From NCBI GenBank assembly GCA_007116995.1, contig SKHL01000058.1, forward strand, positions 1-10,048: a DNA stretch of 10,048 bases, given 5' to 3'. Positions 1 through 5,736 of the stretch are shown one piece after another (position 1 is the first letter of the stretch; each line of letters opens with the position of its first letter). The stretch comes from Limnochordia bacterium (lineage in GTDB: Bacteria > Bacillota > Limnochordia > Darwinibacteriales > DTU012). The notes beneath the pieces are model-generated. The model did not search any database and was not told where the DNA came from. It saw nothing but the letters and a program-made list of their open reading frames with translations. Both the position numbers and the translations under genes were made by a program.

Positions 1-692
1 CCAAAGAAACAGAAGGTGTTATTCTACTCGGTCATGTTCCTCTAGCACCAGAGATTATTGCGTCAATTACGCGCCGAGATATTCCAGTTGTAGTGATACA
101 TGGTCCGATCCAACAGGAGAGTTTTAGCTATGTGGGGATTGAAGAGCGGAAGGCTATGATTCAGGTTATCCAATCTTTAGTGGAGCATGGTCATCGTCAG
201 ATAGCCTATATTACTGGTCCAGATGATGACATAGTTAATCAAGAGCGACTCCGGGCCTATAAACTTGGACTGCTCTGTGCCAAATTATCCGTAAACAACG
301 AGCTAATTGTTGCTGCACCCGATTGGGAGGCAAACGGTGGGTATTTAGGGACCAAAGAATTGTTAGTGAGCAAGCTACCAACAGCTATCGTTACAACCAA
401 TGATCAGATGGCGATGGGGGTATATCGGGCCCTTCGTGAGCAGGGGTTAGAAATACCGAACCAAGTATCGGTAATAGGCTTTGATGATATTGATCTGGCT
501 AGGGATTTAGACCCACCCTTAAGTTCAGTGACAGTACCTCTGCAAGCCATGGGACAATGGGCTGTTAATGTGGTGCATGCTCTCGGTAGCGGTACAATTA
601 TAACACCTGTGCGAGTACAAGTTCCGACTACGTTCACTCTACGAAGATCAGTTGGCTTTTACAACCATACTACTTCTTCACTTAGTGAATGA
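1..692 (+). CDS. LacI/GalR-family transcriptional regulator, C-terminal part (5' end outside window)
   Basis: The reading frame is open from base 3 to the TGA at 690-692 (229 residues visible), so the gene begins before the window. What remains is the periplasmic-binding-protein-like effector domain typical of LacI/GalR repressors. The near-diagnostic stretches are 'GHRQIAYITGP', 'AIVTTNDQMAMGVYRALREQ' and 'VSVIGFDDIDLARDLDPPLS'. The N-terminal helix-turn-helix that would bind the operator is not in view. Family members are cytoplasmic repressors or activators that sense a small molecule, usually a sugar or nucleoside. The ligand and regulon cannot be deduced here, because the genes to its right (mnmA, a transporter) are separated by 165 bp and do not form an obvious sugar operon. 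The internal GTG at base 93 is a valine in mid-domain, not a start. Confidence 0.93.
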   Translation, partial: KETEGVILLGHVPLAPEIIASITRRDIPVVVIHGPIQQESFSYVGIEERKAMIQVIQSLVEHGHRQIAYITGPDDDIVNQERLRAYKLGLLCAKLSVNNELIVAAPDWEANGGYLGTKELLVSKLPTAIVTTNDQMAMGVYRALREQGLEIPNQVSVIGFDDIDLARDLDPPLSSVTVPLQAMGQWAVNVVHALGSGTIITPVRVQVPTTFTLRRSVGFYNHTTSSLSE

Positions 693-694
693 GG

Positions 695-729
695 CAGGGT
701 TTGACAAGGTTATAGCGAACTAAACCCTG
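695..729 (+). terminator. Weak hairpin after the LacI-type gene
   Basis: An 8-bp inverted repeat (cagggttt at 695-702, aaaccctg at 722-729) with a 19-nt loop begins 3 nt after the regulator stop codon. It could end the regulator transcript, but there is no T-run after it and the loop is long. This is only a possible terminator. Confidence 0.25.
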
Positions 730-741
730 TACACTAAAGGT

Positions 742-782
742 TAGATATATCTAGTATTCGTTTAGACGAAACCCTATAGGGT
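742..782. promoter_or_regulatory. Two perfect 12-bp palindromes upstream of mnmA
   Basis: The gap before mnmA holds two perfect 12-bp palindromes: tagatatatcta at 742-753 and accctatagggt at 771-782. The second overlaps a direct copy of the aaaccct motif found at 722-728, and the gap contains four AAACCC/GGGTTT hexamers in total (697-702, 722-727, 769-774, 816-821). This could be an operator region or a structured mRNA leader. No clear -35/-10 pair was found, so the role is unassigned. Confidence 0.3.
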
Positions 783-857
783 ATGCTATAGATTAACAGA
801 TGACGGTTTTATACTGGGTTTCATAGCTATTACAGGTGTATAGGAGTGCTTTGAAAA

Positions 858-1946
858 ATGGGGAAAGAACCAAAAGATATCCGAGTTGTTGTAGGTATGT
901 CTGGTGGTGTTGACTCATCAGTCGCTGCCTTAGTTTTAAAGGAACAAGGGTATAACGTAATTGGTGTTTTTATGAAGAATTGGGATGATACTGATGAAGA
1001 CGGTCATTGTACGGCTGAAGTGGATTATCAGGATGTAAGACGAGTTTGTTCTCAAATTGACATTCCTTATTATACGGTGAATTTTGAGAAGGAATACTGG
1101 GATCGAGTTTTCACCTATTTTTTGGATGAATACAAGCGAGGGCGCACTCCTAATCCTGATGTCATGTGTAATAAGGAAATTAAGTTTAAGGTGTTTCTAG
1201 AGAAAGCCCTGGCGTTAGAAGCGGATTTTCTGGCGACAGGTCACTATGCCCAAGTCGCAGAAACTGACGGTAGCTATCAACTACTTCGTGGTGTCGATGG
1301 GAATAAGGATCAGACCTATTTTTTATATCCGTTAGGCCAGTACCAATTATCTAAGGTGCTCTTTCCCATCGGTCACCTAACGAAAAAGCAAGTACGGGAC
1401 ATCGCCCAGCAGCATGATTTAGTAACAGCAGCGAAAAAGGATAGTACTGGAATTTGCTTCATCGGCGAGAAGGATTTTCGGGACTTTTTACGTGAATATT
1501 TACCAGCTCAACCAGGTAAAATGTGTACTTTAGATGGAAAAGTCATTGGAGAACATCAGGGGCTAATGTATCATACGCTAGGTCAGCGAAAGGGATTAGG
1601 AATAGGTGGAGCCGGGGATCCTTGGTTTGTGGTAGGCAAGAGTTTAGAGAAGAATATTCTTTATGTAGCTCAAGGTGGTAATCATCCAGCCTTATACTCT
1701 CTGGGTCTTATAGCTGTGGATTTGCATTGGGTAAATAGAGCGCCAGAGTCTAGCTTTACTTGTAAAGCAAAGTTTCGCTATCGTCAACCAGATCAGGAGG
1801 TCTGTGTTCATCTGATGGAGGATTCTCATTGTAGAGTTATTTTTGCAGAGCCCCAACGAGCCATTACACCAGGGCAAGCTGTAGTATTCTATCAGGATCA
1901 AGTTTGTTTGGGTGGAGCTACAATTGATACAGTTATTGAAAAGTAA
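858..1946 (+). CDS. mnmA: tRNA-specific 2-thiouridylase MnmA
   Basis: MnmA (TrmU) adenylates C2 of uridine 34 in tRNAs for Lys, Glu and Gln, then replaces the oxygen with sulfur relayed from a cysteine desulfurase, giving s2U34. The 362 residues match the usual family length. The N-terminal PP-loop ATPase motif SGGVDSS is at residues 15-21, followed by 'MKNWDD' (39-44). The two catalytic cysteines are in place: Cys104 in 'DVMCNKEIKF' and Cys200 in 'DSTGICFIGE'. 'ATGHYA' (126-131) and 'HTLGQRKGLGIGG' (about 239-251) are also family hallmarks, and the C-terminal beta-barrel follows. ATG at 858 is the only workable start: AGGAG lies 11 nt upstream and an in-frame TGA sits just before it. No sulfur-donor gene (iscS type) is adjacent. 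The gene appears intact and is probably monocistronic. Confidence 0.97.
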   Translation: MGKEPKDIRVVVGMSGGVDSSVAALVLKEQGYNVIGVFMKNWDDTDEDGHCTAEVDYQDVRRVCSQIDIPYYTVNFEKEYWDRVFTYFLDEYKRGRTPNPDVMCNKEIKFKVFLEKALALEADFLATGHYAQVAETDGSYQLLRGVDGNKDQTYFLYPLGQYQLSKVLFPIGHLTKKQVRDIAQQHDLVTAAKKDSTGICFIGEKDFRDFLREYLPAQPGKMCTLDGKVIGEHQGLMYHTLGQRKGLGIGGAGDPWFVVGKSLEKNILYVAQGGNHPALYSLGLIAVDLHWVNRAPESSFTCKAKFRYRQPDQEVCVHLMEDSHCRVIFAEPQRAITPGQAVVFYQDQVCLGGATIDTVIEK

Positions 1947-1947
1947 T

Positions 1948-1976
1948 TTGCTTTTGCTGTAGATATATTGTAAAAT
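1948..1976 (+). promoter_or_regulatory. Candidate sigma-A promoter for the MFS transporter
   Basis: TTGCTT (1948-1953) and TAAAAT (1971-1976) are separated by exactly 17 nt, directly after the mnmA stop codon. The -10 matches consensus at 5 of 6 bases, the -35 at only 3 of 6. Transcription would begin near 1983, leaving a leader of about 70 nt before the preferred ATG at 2055. Confidence 0.4.
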
Positions 1977-2054
1977 AACAGAGGATGTCTAACTAGCTGT
2001 TCAGGCGATTATTCGTTGGCACAGAGTGAGAGTCAAAGGGGTTTTAATACTACA

Positions 2055-3341
2055 ATGGAAAAATTGATCCAAAACTCGCGTGTTGCTATTCACACGCCCT
2101 TTTTTTATGGATGGGCAATCGTAGTTATCTCAGCATTAGGTTTGTTCTTTTCTGGTCCAGGCCAAACCTACAGTGTATCCACATTTATAAACTCATATAT
2201 TTTAGAATTCGGTTGGAGCCGTTCCTTTGTCTCTAGTCTATATTCCACAGGTACATTATTCGCTGGTTTTACCTTTTATATCATTGGGAAGCTGATCGAT
2301 ACGAAAGGTCATCGATTTATGTTTCCACTGATTGCTCTTTTATTTGGAGTTGCCTGTATTTGGATGAGTTTGGTGTTTAGTCCTGTAATGCTTCTAATTG
2401 GATTCTTTCTTATTCGCCTGCTAGGGCAGGGATCGATGACTTTAGTTTCCTCTACTTTAGTACCTCAGTGGTTTATTCTAAAGCGGGGGCGGGCTCTTAG
2501 TTTGATGTCCTTAGGTGGCGTATTAGGATCAGCGATATTGCCCCCATTTAATACCTGGATAATTGCAACCTGGGGCTGGAGAGCAGGCTGGCAAATTTGG
2601 GGTGTATTGCTGCTGTTATTTATGGCACCTCTAGCTCGATTACTTGTTCGTAATAAGCCTGAGGATGTGGGTCTACTGCCAGACAATCGAAGAGGTTCTG
2701 CCCAGACAATTCAAGAAACTCCAAACGAAGCATATTCATGGACACTAGCCGAAGCAAAGCGAACTAGAGCATTTTGGTTGCTGCTGTTTACCATGTTTGT
2801 TTCAAGTATGGTGAATACCGGTTTGGTTTTTCACATGGTTTCCATTTTGGGAGAGCAGGGCTTAGTCCCCTCTGTGGCAGCGCTTGTGCTTAGCCTAATA
2901 GCTGTTGTGGCCCTTCCCTCTACATTTATTGCAGGCTACCTTCTAGATCGGGTCAAATCACCTACATTGATTATTGCTGCTGTATTTGGGGGGCAAGTTT
3001 TGCTGATGATCTGGTTAGCTTACACTCGTTCTGTTCAAGCCGCCATAGTTTTCGGAGTTGCCCGGGGAATAGTAGCTGGCTTTGAGGGTATCAGCTTTAA
3101 TGCTATTTGGCCTGCGTATTACGGCCGGTCTCACCTCGGTAGTATTCGTGGTTTCTCTATGAGCATCATGGTGATCGCTTCGGCGTTCGGACCCTTACCT
3201 TTTGGTATTGCCTATGATTTGTTTACAGGCTATACAGAAATAATTTGGGTAATGCTCACTTTTCCAGTGCTAGCGGTCGTAGCCGGGATATATGCAACCA
3301 AACCAGACTATGTCAGTCAATCCATATTAGAACATAAGTAA
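2055..3341 (+). CDS. Major facilitator superfamily transporter, oxalate/formate antiporter-like (OFA) group
   Basis: This is an integral membrane carrier of 428 residues with about 12 hydrophobic segments in two six-helix halves. The N-terminal half opens with 'FFYGWAIVVISALGLFFSGPG' split by a helix start, then 'EFGWSRSFVSSLYS', typical of the OFA/monocarboxylate-like MFS group. The loop after helix 2 reads 'GKLIDTKGHRF', the MFS motif-A region. The central cytoplasmic loop carries 'RNKPEDVGLLPD', common in this group. Substrates of relatives are small carboxylates such as oxalate or formate, but the substrate here cannot be read from the sequence. The frame is open from a TTG at 2016, but that codon has no ribosome binding site. 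The ATG at 2055 has AAAGGGG about 13 nt upstream and puts the first helix at a normal distance from the N-terminus, so it is preferred. No neighbouring metabolic enzyme indicates its cargo. Confidence 0.88.
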   Translation: MEKLIQNSRVAIHTPFFYGWAIVVISALGLFFSGPGQTYSVSTFINSYILEFGWSRSFVSSLYSTGTLFAGFTFYIIGKLIDTKGHRFMFPLIALLFGVACIWMSLVFSPVMLLIGFFLIRLLGQGSMTLVSSTLVPQWFILKRGRALSLMSLGGVLGSAILPPFNTWIIATWGWRAGWQIWGVLLLLFMAPLARLLVRNKPEDVGLLPDNRRGSAQTIQETPNEAYSWTLAEAKRTRAFWLLLFTMFVSSMVNTGLVFHMVSILGEQGLVPSVAALVLSLIAVVALPSTFIAGYLLDRVKSPTLIIAAVFGGQVLLMIWLAYTRSVQAAIVFGVARGIVAGFEGISFNAIWPAYYGRSHLGSIRGFSMSIMVIASAFGPLPFGIAYDLFTGYTEIIWVMLTFPVLAVVAGIYATKPDYVSQSILEHK

Positions 3342-3465
3342 GCTCGTATGAGTTGTGCTAGTGCCAGAATTAATCAAGATTTGAGGTGGCAGGATTGAGA
3401 ATTGGAAATCCTCTAACGTAGCCTGTAGAGCTGTGAATCTAGGTCTTTATTTCGCTTGCACATAC

Positions 3466-3543
3466 AAATAGCACATCATTTGTGACAGACTATGTTCATT
3501 AGTAGGTGAACACCTAGCTGCTGTTACAGATGATGTGCTATTT
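3466..3543. terminator. Long inverted repeat between convergent genes, probable bidirectional terminator
   Basis: Arms 3466-3488 and 3521-3543 are 23 nt each and pair throughout: 21 Watson-Crick pairs plus two that become G-U wobbles in RNA. The outer arms begin aaatagcacatcat and end atgatgtgctattt, so either transcript finishes with a short U-run after the stem. The 32-nt interior holds a smaller palindrome, taggtg-aa-caccta (3503-3516). It lies between the 3' ends of the plus-strand transporter and the minus-strand glutamate dehydrogenase, the expected place for a shared terminator. The interior is longer than in most intrinsic terminators, so a small palindromic repeat element is also possible. 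Confidence 0.6.
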
Positions 3544-3589
3544 TAAATACATTGACTAAGGGTGCATTCTATGAGTTCTGCTTGGTTAT

Positions 3590-4849
3590 TTAAATCCAGC
3601 CTCGTAAGCGGAGCGCTTCGGTTATTCGCTCTAAGGACACCATGTACGCTGCGGTGCGAAGATCCACGTCGCCGTATTTCTCGCGAGTATTCCAGGTTTT
3701 GTCAAAGGCCGTCACCATCTGGGCCTCTAGTTTCTCTGCGACCTCCTGGGCTGACCAGTAATAACCCATGAGATTTTGAACCCATTCATAATAGGATACG
3801 ACAACGCCACCCGCATTGGCTAAAATATCCGGAATTACTACAACACCATTTTGGGTTAGGATTTTATCCGCTTCAGGTGTAGTGGGACCATTAGCTGCCT
3901 CAGCTACGATTTTCGCCTTGACATCAGGGGCATTTTTGCTCGTGATTTGATTCTCCAGTGCAGCAGGAACAAGGATATCGCAAGCCATGGTGAGAATCTT
4001 ATCGGCCGTAATCTCCTCTGAACCATTAAAACCTAACACAGATGAATTGGATTTCTTATAATCCATCAATTCCTGCACATTGAAGCCTTGCTTATTGAAA
4101 ATAGCACCTCTAGAATCGCTAACAGCGATGATCGTAACTCCTAGATCAGCTAATAGTCTAGCTGCATGGGAGCCTGCATTGCCAAATCCTTGGATGACTG
4201 CAGTCGCTTTGTCTAATTGAATACCCATTTTATTGGCGGCCTCACGGATGGTGTAAATACATCCTTGGGCGGTGGCTGTATCTCGGCCAAGGGATCCGCC
4301 AAGAGTAATCGGCTTACCTGTAATTACGCCGGGGTTGTTTATGCCACCCTGGGTTTTGTTATATTCATCCATCATCCAGGCCATAACTTGAGCATTTGTG
4401 TAAACATCAGGAGCAGGAATATCTTTATCAGGCCCAATAAAAGCAGAGATGGATTGGGCGAATCCACGGCTTAATCGTTCTAGTTCACCTTTCGAGAGCT
4501 CCTTTGGATTGCATATGATTCCGCCTTTACCTCCACCATATGGTAGACTGACCACACCACACTTAAATGTCATCCACATGGATAACGCTTTGACCTCATC
4601 CATAGTTACATCGGGATGAAAGCGAATACCACCCTTAGTTGGACCGAGCACATCGGTATGTTGAGATCGATAACCAATAAATGTTTTCATGGAGCCGTCA
4701 TCCATCTTAACAGGAATAGAGACAGTAAGAACACGTTTGGGATATTTGAGGACTTCATATACACTCGCAGGCAAATTCATTTTCTCTGTGGCTTCTTTTA
4801 ATTGCTGTTGTACGATTAAAAAGGGATTAGATTGCTCATGAACAGTCAA
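3590..4849 (-). CDS. gdhA: NAD(P)-dependent glutamate dehydrogenase
   Basis: This enzyme reversibly deaminates glutamate to 2-oxoglutarate and ammonia in the cytoplasm. At 419 residues it is the size of the hexameric bacterial/archaeal type (RocG/GudB-like). Seen in the sequence: 'GPTKGGIRFHPDV' (69-81), the Glu/Leu/Phe/Val dehydrogenase signature 'LPYGGGKGG' (102-110) with catalytic Lys108, Asp148 in 'IPAPDVYTN', the substrate-proximal 'GKPITLGGSLGR' (178-189), and the Rossmann glycine motif 'GFGNAG' (221-226). Asp245 in 'AVSDS' would favour NAD over NADP, which is an inference. The start is TTG at 4849, supported by AGAGGTGA (4856-4863 on the plus strand) 6 nt upstream; the next in-frame ATG would remove 23 residues. 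It is a single gene ending against the 3466-3543 hairpin, with an operator-like dyad before it. The symbol may equally be rocG or gudB. Confidence 0.96.
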   Translation of the reverse strand: MTVHEQSNPFLIVQQQLKEATEKMNLPASVYEVLKYPKRVLTVSIPVKMDDGSMKTFIGYRSQHTDVLGPTKGGIRFHPDVTMDEVKALSMWMTFKCGVVSLPYGGGKGGIICNPKELSKGELERLSRGFAQSISAFIGPDKDIPAPDVYTNAQVMAWMMDEYNKTQGGINNPGVITGKPITLGGSLGRDTATAQGCIYTIREAANKMGIQLDKATAVIQGFGNAGSHAARLLADLGVTIIAVSDSRGAIFNKQGFNVQELMDYKKSNSSVLGFNGSEEITADKILTMACDILVPAALENQITSKNAPDVKAKIVAEAANGPTTPEADKILTQNGVVVIPDILANAGGVVVSYYEWVQNLMGYYWSAQEVAEKLEAQMVTAFDKTWNTREKYGDVDLRTAAYMVSLERITEALRLRGWI

Positions 4850-4875
4850 AAAGCGTCACCTCTGTTGTTAGTTTA

Positions 4876-4897
4876 GTATACATGTACTAGTGTATAC
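4876..4897. promoter_or_regulatory. Operator-like dyad before glutamate dehydrogenase
   Basis: GTATACA (4876-4882) and TGTATAC (4891-4897) form perfect 7-bp inverted arms around an 8-nt spacer, a 22-bp dyad typical of a dimeric repressor site. It lies just upstream of the gdh ribosome binding site (4856-4863), near or just after the predicted transcription start. The binding protein is unknown. Confidence 0.4.
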
Positions 4898-4901
4898 AGG
4901 T

Positions 4902-4932
4902 ATTTTACTGATTTCGTCATTATTATCTTCAA
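4902..4932 (-). promoter_or_regulatory. Weak candidate promoter for glutamate dehydrogenase
   Basis: Read on the minus strand, TTGAAG (4927-4932) is followed after 19 nt by TAAAAT (4902-4907). The -10 matches 5 of 6 bases and the -35 matches 4 of 6, but the spacer is longer than the usual 17. Transcription would start near 4895, within the dyad at 4876-4897, which fits repression by a bound regulator. Confidence 0.3.
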
Positions 4933-4963
4933 TTCCTGTCTAGTCTCGTAATAAAGTTGTTAA

Positions 4964-4999
4964 ATATGAAAGAAAACAGCCTCTATCATGAGGCTGTTT
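4964..4999 (-). terminator. Intrinsic terminator after the YlbF-family gene
   Basis: A perfect 10-bp stem (4974-4983 with 4990-4999; aaacagcctc / gaggctgttt) with a 6-nt loop starts 3 nt after the stop codon of the YlbF-family gene. On the minus strand it is followed by TTCTTTCATATTT, a serviceable U-tract. It separates that gene from glutamate dehydrogenase, so the latter needs its own promoter. Confidence 0.85.
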
Positions 5000-5002
5000 C
5001 GC

Positions 5003-5332
5003 TTATGAATTAAATAGTTCCTGTGTAATTGACTGGTTTACCTGGTTCATCAGCTCTCCAAAGGCTTGTTGGGCCTTTAATAGACTTGTGAGGGTTATAT
5101 TGGCTTTGGCTTGCTCCTCTAACGTTTGATATTGTTGAATCTGATCTGGTGAGACTTGTTTTCCCTCTGCTTGGGTAGCTTGTAATTGCTCCTGAACAGA
5201 TTGAAGCTGTTCAATTAAATCACTGGCTGCTGGATCTAATTTAACTCTGGTTTGAGCGGAGGTAAGAGTCTTATACTCCTCCGTGTCCTTAACTGCTAAT
5301 GCTAAATCCTTTGCCTTTTCCGATAAACTCAA
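5003..5332 (-). CDS. YlbF/YheA-family small helical protein
   Basis: This is a 109-residue soluble, almost wholly alpha-helical protein with no membrane segment. It fits the YlbF/YmcA/YheA family (Com_YlbF) of Firmicutes: an N-terminal 'AKDLALAVKDTEEYKTL', 'LDPAASDLIEQLQSVQEQL' (32-50), a 'G' loop near residue 57, and a C-terminal helix 'AQQAFGELMNQVNQSI'. Relatives include YlbF and YmcA, which act with YaaT in a complex affecting RNA processing and development in Bacillus; YheA-type members have no firm role. This protein cannot be placed in a subgroup by eye. The start is TTG at 5332 because GGAGGT (5339-5344) is 6 nt away. The frame stays open to 5524, but that extension has no ribosome binding site and reads through the leader hairpin. 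Confidence 0.8.
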   Translation of the reverse strand: MSLSEKAKDLALAVKDTEEYKTLTSAQTRVKLDPAASDLIEQLQSVQEQLQATQAEGKQVSPDQIQQYQTLEEQAKANITLTSLLKAQQAFGELMNQVNQSITQELFNS

Positions 5333-5423
5333 AATGGCACCTCCAAAATTTACTTCGTGTATAACTTTCCCGATTGAAACCGGTATATCCTGCAAAAAAC
5401 TGAAAAAGTGTATATTTAAAGCA

Positions 5424-5454
5424 GTAAGCTCTATCCACTGGGGATAGAACTTAC
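5424..5454 (-). promoter_or_regulatory. Leader hairpin upstream of the YlbF-family gene
   Basis: A 13-bp inverted repeat with one mismatch (arms 5424-5436 and 5442-5454) closes a 5-nt loop. On the minus strand it lies downstream of a TATAAT box (5475-5480) and about 90 nt before the TTG start, so it would be in the 5' leader. The tail after it is TGCTTTAAATATA, poor for termination. It may be a weak terminator for the upstream antiporter transcript or an attenuator-like leader element. Confidence 0.4.
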
Positions 5455-5474
5455 CATCTATTGCGGTGAAAGAC

Positions 5475-5506
5475 ATTATATACGATAATAGTCGATGAAT
5501 GTTCAA
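5475..5506 (-). promoter_or_regulatory. Candidate promoter for the YlbF-family gene
   Basis: On the minus strand a perfect TATAAT (5475-5480) follows TTGAAC (5501-5506) with a 20-nt spacer. If TATATA two bases earlier is used as the -10, the spacer is 18. Transcription would start near 5468, leaving a leader of about 135 nt. Confidence 0.4.
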
Positions 5507-5520
5507 AGAATGTGCGGTGA

Positions 5521-5691
5521 TCAATTGTTACAAAAATCACATCCCATCCACCCCAGTAGAGTAAGCAGCATCGCATGAGCCGGTTTCTCTTCGGTTAGCC
5601 AGTTGATAATCACTCCTATTAGTAGGATAATTACTGATAGCAGAAACGCATTTTTTAAAAGAATAAGGTGGTGGCTTTCAGAACTATGGTC
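5521..5691 (-). CDS. Possible small membrane ORF without a normal start codon
   Basis: After the antiporter stop codon the minus strand carries a full AAGGAGGT ribosome binding site (5694-5701). It is followed by an open frame of 56 codons ending at TGA 5521-5523. Its middle is strongly hydrophobic ('NAFLLSVIILLIGVIINWL'), like one transmembrane helix, then 'TEEKPAHAMLLTLLGWMGC', a possible second. No ATG, GTG or TTG lies near the ribosome binding site in this frame; the first in-frame ATG is deep inside. A neighbouring frame from ATA 6 nt after the site is closed by TAA at a T4A6 run; one extra T there would join it to the hydrophobic frame. It may be a real small subunit with a sequence error or unusual start, a decayed gene, or chance. 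The family was not recognised. Confidence 0.35.
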   Translation of the reverse strand, partial: DHSSESHHLILLKNAFLLSVIILLIGVIINWLTEEKPAHAMLLTLLGWMGCDFCNN

Positions 5692-5736
5692 TTACCTCCT
5701 TCTGTTTTGATTTAGCGAATAGTGTACTATTCAGGC

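Noticed and set aside
701..706. Perfect TTGACA as a -35 box upstream of mnmA
   Set aside because: No acceptable -10 lies 16-18 nt downstream, and the hexamer overlaps the hairpin arm after the LacI-type gene.
2016..2054. TTG at 2016 as the transporter start
   Set aside because: There is no ribosome binding site before it, and the added residues are polar and unlike the start of this family; ATG 2055 fits better.
3391..3412. Short inverted repeat aggatt/aatcct after the transporter gene
   Set aside because: A 6-bp AT-rich stem with a 10-nt loop and no T-run is within chance expectation.
3562..3771. Plus-strand ORF opposite the 3' end of glutamate dehydrogenase
   Set aside because: It is an antisense shadow of a strongly conserved gene, with no ribosome binding site and no family-like sequence.
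5333..5524. N-terminal extension of the YlbF-family protein to 5524
   Set aside because: The extension reads through the leader hairpin, the promoter-like box and the GGAGGT site of the real TTG start.
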